The translations under genes and the position numbers were made by a program. From Cryobacterium adonitolivorans (lineage in GTDB: Bacteria > Actinomycetota > Actinomycetes > Actinomycetales > Microbacteriaceae), in NCBI RefSeq assembly GCF_004402695.1, contig NZ_SOFL01000025.1:1-64000 (forward strand): a stretch of DNA of 64,000 bases, in the 5' to 3' direction. The notes beneath the pieces were generated by a model. It saw only the letters and a program-made list of their open reading frames with translations, had not been told where the DNA came from and searched no databases. Of the stretch, positions 60,103 through 64,000 are shown one piece after another; the first letter of the stretch is position 1, and each line of letters opens with the position of its first letter.

Positions 60103-60545
60103 TCTCGTTTCATCAGGAGTAGCGGTGGGTTCCGAAAGGGACCACCGCTACTCCTTTTTAACGCGCGCACCTAACCCCCGTTATTGGCACATTTATGCTG
60201 CGTTGTGCACCCCTTTGTGCACAGGTGTCCACCTATTTCATCAACATTCAATCGATCATTGAAACTAATTTCCCCACACACATGTGAATAGTTTTTTCAG
60301 CTGGTCAGGGTCAATTTCCAATTCAATACTCGTGAGTTGTCCACAGCCGAGTGCACAGGTTGTGCACACGTCGTACGGCGTTTCGCGCAGATTACTCACA
60401 GAGTTATCCACAGGGTGGTTTGGCGGCGCAGACGAGTCTCTCTATGGTGGGCAAGCAGGTATTCGCTGGATGTGCCTGCCTGCCGGTCGATCGCTGTCAG
60501 CGGCTCCTGATACACCAGAACCACACCAATACGAGGAGGCTCGGC
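60103..60545. other. rplI-dnaB intergenic region with DnaA-box matches
   Basis: 443 bp with no gene. It begins with the rplI terminator, followed by an A/T-richer stretch (60180-60300) unlike the neighbouring genes, then DnaA-box matches TTGTCCACA at 60337-60345 and TTATCCACA (perfect) at 60404-60412, near several TGTGCAC repeats. The dnaB promoter should lie here, but I cannot assign it with confidence. Confidence 0.6.
60118..60159 (+). terminator. intrinsic terminator after rplI
   Basis: Stem AGTAGCGGTGG (60118-60128) pairs with CCACCGCTACT (60142-60152), followed by CCTTTTT. It ends the rpsF-ssb-rpsR-rplI operon. Confidence 0.9.
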
Positions 60546-61952
60546 GTGTCGATAGCTCACCTGGGTTACGCCGATCAACGCGGCTCAGATCAACGCGGCT
60601 CCGACTACCGTGGTGGCTCCGAGCCGCGCCACGCCGAACGCACCCCGCCGCACGACCTGTTGGCGGAGCAGAGCGCCCTTGGCGGCATGATGCTGAGCAA
60701 GGATGCCGTCGCCGACGTCGTCGAGACGGTCCGCGCGGCCGATTTCTACGTTCCCAAGCACGAGATCATCTTCGACGCGATCCTGTCGCTCTATGCGCAG
60801 GGTGAACCCACCGACGTCATCACCGTCACCGACGAGTTGACCAAGCTCGGTGAGATCTCCCGCGCCGGCGGCGCCGACTACCTGCACACACTCACCAGCC
60901 TGGTACCCACCGCTGCCAATGCCGGCTTTTACGCGACCATCGTGGCCGAACGGTCCATGCTGCGAAAGCTCGTCGACGCCGGTACCCGGATCGCGCAGAT
61001 GGGCTACGCGGGGGAGGGCGAAGTCCTCGACCTGGTGAACACGGCCCAGGCCGAGATCTACTCGATCACGGGTAGCACCGAGACCGAAGACTACGTTCCC
61101 CTCACCGACGCCGTGACGGCCGCCATCGAGGACATCGAGGCCGCCAAGCTCAAGGACGGCCAGTTCACCGGTGTCCCCACCGGCTTCGCCGACCTCGACG
61201 AGCTCACCAACGGTTTCCACGGTGGCCAGCTCATCATCGTCGCCGCCCGACCCGCCCTCGGTAAGTCCACCCTGGCGCTCGACTTCGCCAGGGCCGCCTC
61301 CATCCACCACGACATGCCGAGCATCTTCTTCTCGCTCGAAATGGGCCGCAGCGAGATCGCCATGCGCCTGCTGGCCGCCGAGGCATCGGTTCCCCTGCAG
61401 AGCATGCGTAAGGGCAACGTCGAGGCGCGCGACTGGACGACTATCGCCGCCACCCGTGGGCGCATCAACGATGCCCCGCTCTACATCGACGACAGCCCCA
61501 ACATGACCCTCGTCGAGATCCGTGCCAAGTGCCGGCGCCTCAAGCAGCGCGTCGGCCTCAAGCTCGTCGTGATCGACTACCTCCAGCTGATGACGTCGGG
61601 CAAGAAGGTCGAATCCCGCCAGCAGGAGGTCAGCGAGTTCTCCCGGGCGCTCAAGCTGCTCGCCAAGGAGCTGCAGGTTCCCGTGATCGCTCTCTCCCAG
61701 CTGAACCGTGGTCCGGAGCAACGCGCCGACAAGATGCCCGCCATTTCTGACCTGCGCGAGTCCGGTTCGCTCGAGCAGGACGCCGACATGGTGATCCTGC
61801 TGCACCGCGAGAGTGCTTACGAAAAAGACAACCCGCGCGCGGGCGAGGCCGACCTGATCGTGGCCAAGCACCGTAACGGCCCCACCCGCACAGTGACGGT
61901 GGCCTTCCACGGCCACTACTCCCGCTTCGCGGACATGGTGCCCGGCGCGTAA
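60546..61952 (+). CDS. dnaB: replicative DNA helicase
   Basis: A 468-residue hexameric helicase. The N-terminal domain (about 30-140, LLAEQSALGGMMLSKDAVAD) is followed by a RecA-like domain with Walker A ARPALGKSTLALDFAR (about 235-250), the H3 region VVIDYLQLM and the DLRESGSLEQDADMVILLHR and VAKHRNGPTRTVTVAF arginine-finger area. No intein, unlike some actinobacterial DnaB. I chose the GTG at 60546 (GAGGAGG seven bases upstream) rather than a longer open frame. The tail of the intergenic region shows DnaA boxes. Confidence 0.95.
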   Translation: MSIAHLGYADQRGSDQRGSDYRGGSEPRHAERTPPHDLLAEQSALGGMMLSKDAVADVVETVRAADFYVPKHEIIFDAILSLYAQGEPTDVITVTDELTKLGEISRAGGADYLHTLTSLVPTAANAGFYATIVAERSMLRKLVDAGTRIAQMGYAGEGEVLDLVNTAQAEIYSITGSTETEDYVPLTDAVTAAIEDIEAAKLKDGQFTGVPTGFADLDELTNGFHGGQLIIVAARPALGKSTLALDFARAASIHHDMPSIFFSLEMGRSEIAMRLLAAEASVPLQSMRKGNVEARDWTTIAATRGRINDAPLYIDDSPNMTLVEIRAKCRRLKQRVGLKLVVIDYLQLMTSGKKVESRQQEVSEFSRALKLLAKELQVPVIALSQLNRGPEQRADKMPAISDLRESGSLEQDADMVILLHRESAYEKDNPRAGEADLIVAKHRNGPTRTVTVAFHGHYSRFADMVPGA

Positions 61953-61994
61953 GTCCACCACCAACTCGTACGACAGAGGGCCTGGACGACGTAA

Positions 61995-62201
61995 CGCGGG
62001 GGTGAGGTGAGCGGCCTGCACTACGAGTTCCTGTTCATGCGCGCCAGAGGCGACCAGCTCCGCCTGATCTCCACCCTGGTCGACGAGTGTGCTCTGCGCC
62101 CGATCGTCGGCTGCGTCGTCCCGTTCCTCCAAACCACCCAGGCCCTGCAGAACCTGAAATACGGCGGCAGCCGTGGCAAAACCGTGATCAGCATCCCTTA
62201 G
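61995..62201 (+). pseudogene. C-terminal fragment of zinc-type oxidoreductase (quinone oxidoreductase-like)
   Basis: A TAA at 61992-61994 precedes a short open frame of about 64-68 residues, ending at 62199-62201. Its SGLHYEFLFMRARGDQL and LRPIVGCVVPFLQTTQALQNL resemble the extreme C-terminus of MDR-family zinc/NADP-dependent oxidoreductases (L.P.VGRVFPFE.. A...L..G...GK.VI). The bulk of the enzyme, including cofactor and zinc sites, is absent. It is followed by two other gene remnants. Confidence 0.65.
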
Positions 62202-62256
62202 GCGCCGCACAACCCGGCCAGCAGACCGCCACCGCATCAGATCATTGGAGAACACC

Positions 62257-62418
62257 ATGAACACGCCGGACTGCTCCCGAGACCCTGTCATCACGTCCTA
62301 CGCGAAAGCGCCCGCCCGCACGATTACGGCCGGTGGCGTCAGCTTCGCGTACCGCCAACAGGGACCCAAGGGTGGCATCCCGGTCATCTTCTTCGTCCAT
62401 CACTGCCGCTGCTCGTGA
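62257..62418 (+). pseudogene. alpha/beta hydrolase, N-terminal fragment
   Basis: ATG 62257 follows TTGGAG and encodes 53 residues: AGGVSFAYRQQGPKGGIPVI and FFVHHC. This matches the opening strand region of alpha/beta hydrolases up to just before the oxyanion-hole segment, then stops at TGA 62416-62418. Nucleophile, acid and histidine are all missing. At about 62395 the sequence switches in another frame to a TetR coding region, which overlaps this fragment, so a deletion joined the two genes. Confidence 0.65.
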
Positions 62419-62965
62419 GCTCTTTGCCGAGCACGGTGTAGATGACGTCACGAATCAGCAAATCGCCGACCACGCCGACATCGGCGCCGGCACACTGTTC
62501 CTCTACGCCAAGACCAAGGGCGAGTTGCTACTCCTCTTGCATAACGCCGGCTACGCTGACGCGCTCGTTAGGGGCACGGCCGCGGCAGACGCGATCCCCG
62601 ACGTTCTCGAAGGCGCGTTGGCGATCGTTCGACCGGTCGTAGAGTGTAACCGCGCTCAGATCGACAACGGCAGGACCTACCTGCGGGAGATAGTGTTCGG
62701 CGATCCCCAGGAACCTCATCACCGCGACGCCCTCGCGTTGACGGTGCAGACCGAGCTGGCGATCGCAGATGTCCTGAAGCTGGACGCGCGCAACACGCCG
62801 ACGACGGCCGCGACTCTCGCGCACGTGGTGTCCGCGATCATGTTCCTGACGATGGCGGCGACGTTCAACATCGGGAGGACCGTCGACGACCTCCTCGGCG
62901 AGATCAGGTCACAAGTCCTCGTTCTCTTGCCTGCTGAGCTGCCGGGCAGGGTCTTTCGGCCCTGA
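62333..62965 (+). pseudogene. TetR-family regulator with replaced N-terminus
   Basis: A 210-residue open frame whose conserved part starts about residue 21 (SSSITAAARELFAEHGVDD and VTNQQIADHADIGAGTLFLY), a TetR HTH that lacks the usual initial 15-20 residues. The ligand domain continues to DDLLGEIRSQVLVLLPAELP. The first 20 or so residues derive from the hydrolase fragment read in a different frame. GTG 62333 would allow translation, without a clear ribosome binding site. The HTH is present, so it could still work; I call it a probable pseudogene or chimera. Confidence 0.6.
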
Positions 62966-63082
62966 AAATCGCGCCGGCCCGCGAAAGCCCAACGGTACGC
63001 TACGAAGTGAGATCGCCCTGGGACGCGCGAACGACCCCGTTTCGCCCGTCAGGTGGCAGATGCGTCAAAGGAGTGGTTACCC

Positions 63083-64000
63083 GTGAAGGTTGGCATTGGG
63101 CGTGAACGCCGAGACGGCGAAAAACGCGTCGCAGCAACACCCGAAACGGTGACCCAGCTCACCGCGCTCGGGGTCGACGTCACCGTCGAAGCCGGCGCCG
63201 GCCTCGCATCGGGCTACTCCGATGCCGCCTATGAGAAGGCCGGCGCGCAGCTGGTTGCGGACTTCGACGCCGCCGCGTTCGACGTGCTCTGCCATGTGCG
63301 CCCGATGACTCCCGAGCTGGCTGCCACGCTGCCGGCCGGAATCATCACGGTAGGTCTGGCCTCGCCGGCGTCCGAGCTGCCCACGGTGGCAGCGTTGGCC
63401 GCCGCGAAGGTCACAGCGTTCGCGCTCGAACTCGTGCCGCGCATCTCCCGAGCCCAGTCGATGGACGCGCTCACCTCGCAGGCCCTGGTCGCCGGTTACC
63501 GGGCCGTACTCGAAGCCACCATCCGCTTTCCCCGGTTCTTCCCGCTCTACATGACCGCGGCCGGCACCATCCCGCCGGCCCGGGCGCTCGTCCTCGGCGC
63601 CGGCGTCGCCGGACTGCAGGCCATCGGCACCGCCAAGCGCCTCGGCGCCCGGGTCTCCGCCTACGACGTGCGGCCGGCGTCGGCAGACGAGGTCACCTCG
63701 ATGGGCGGCACCTTCATCACCCTCGACCTGGCCTCCGTCGAAGGCACCGGCGGATACGCCAGCGAACTCGCCGAAGACCGCGCCGTGCGCCAGCGCGAAC
63801 TCCTGGCCCCGCACGTGGCCAAGGCGGATGTGCTCATCACCACCGCCGCGATCCCCGGCCGACCCGCCCCGCTGCTGGTGACGCGGGAGATGGTCGCGGC
63901 CATGCCCGCCGGTTCCGTGGTCATCGACCTCGCCGCCGAAACCGGCGGCAACGTCGAGGGCGTGCTCCCCGGCGTCGACCAGCTGGTGCCCACCGCGGCC
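63083..64000 (+). CDS. pntA: NAD(P) transhydrogenase alpha subunit, partial (right edge)
   Basis: The first 306 residues of PntAA, open to the end of the window without a stop. The start is GTG 63083 after AAAGGAG. It opens KVGIGRERRDGEKRVAATPE, and ALVLGAGVAGLQAIGTAKRL is the NAD-binding Rossmann motif, with TTAAIPGRPAPLLVTREMVA and GSVVIDLAAETGGNVEG following. It would transfer hydride between NADH and NADP+ with the membrane subunits, which presumably follow outside. In many actinobacteria this subunit is separate from the transmembrane part (PntAB). Confidence 0.92.
   Translation, partial: MKVGIGRERRDGEKRVAATPETVTQLTALGVDVTVEAGAGLASGYSDAAYEKAGAQLVADFDAAAFDVLCHVRPMTPELAATLPAGIITVGLASPASELPTVAALAAAKVTAFALELVPRISRAQSMDALTSQALVAGYRAVLEATIRFPRFFPLYMTAAGTIPPARALVLGAGVAGLQAIGTAKRLGARVSAYDVRPASADEVTSMGGTFITLDLASVEGTGGYASELAEDRAVRQRELLAPHVAKADVLITTAAIPGRPAPLLVTREMVAAMPAGSVVIDLAAETGGNVEGVLPGVDQLVPTAA

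Overview
The window is high-GC DNA from an actinobacterium. Gene order, paralogue set and intergenic repeats point to the Microbacteriaceae, and I think Cryobacterium or a close relative is most likely, though this is inferred from gene content rather than a database search. It spans the chromosomal replication origin. Genes left of the origin (dnaA, dnaN, gnd, recF, a DUF721 gene, gyrB, gyrA) run leftward. Genes right of it (rpmH, rnpA, yidD, yidC, jag, rsmG, parA, parB) run rightward. DnaA boxes lie on both sides of dnaA (39158-39521 and 40944-41150).

Left arm (1-16400) is accessory and metabolic. It starts with the tail of an IS30-type transposase. A leftward beta-glucoside operon follows: BglG-type antiterminator, IIBCA PTS permease, 6-phospho-beta-glucosidase and a HAD phosphatase, with a textbook RNA antiterminator/terminator pair ahead of the permease gene. 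Then come a DinB-fold protein, an MFS exporter, a beta-phosphoglucomutase/GH65 phosphorylase pair, a DUF4287/DUF5655 protein, a broken alcohol dehydrogenase, an AI-2 pair (nucleosidase plus LuxS), a broken lipoprotein gene, an aldo/keto reductase and tRNA-Leu.

Cell-division and signalling block (16630-29800): fhaA-fhaB-pstP-rodA-pbpA-pknA-pknB is one rightward operon of FHA adaptors, PP2C phosphatase, SEDS/PBP pair and two PASTA kinases. It is followed by a leftward glutamine amidotransferase, a small membrane protein and a class E sortase, then crgA, a rhomboid protease, a cyclophilin and a small membrane protein. A DnaA-box cluster sits between crgA and the rhomboid gene. tRNA-Ala, tRNA-Ile and a DUF3566 gene lead into the origin region.

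Segregation region (44300-47790): parA and parB are followed by 1.4 kb with no credible gene but six of the seven parS sites, set in diverged direct repeats of about 428 bp that also carry REP-like inverted elements.

Right arm (47790-64000): ddl, an aminotransferase, trxA-trxB and murJ with a DUF6049 gene run leftward. The CCA-adding-type nucleotidyltransferase, a nuclease-like hypothetical, rpsF-ssb-rpsR-rplI and dnaB run rightward. A scar of three truncated genes follows, and the 5' part of pntAA runs off the right edge.

The most unusual signals are the parS-bearing repeat array, a parS site lodged between the parA ribosome binding site and its start codon, a REP-like hairpin family showing a compensatory stem change, and the off-origin DnaA-box cluster at 27658-27722. 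I found no CRISPR array, prophage or recognisable defence island.
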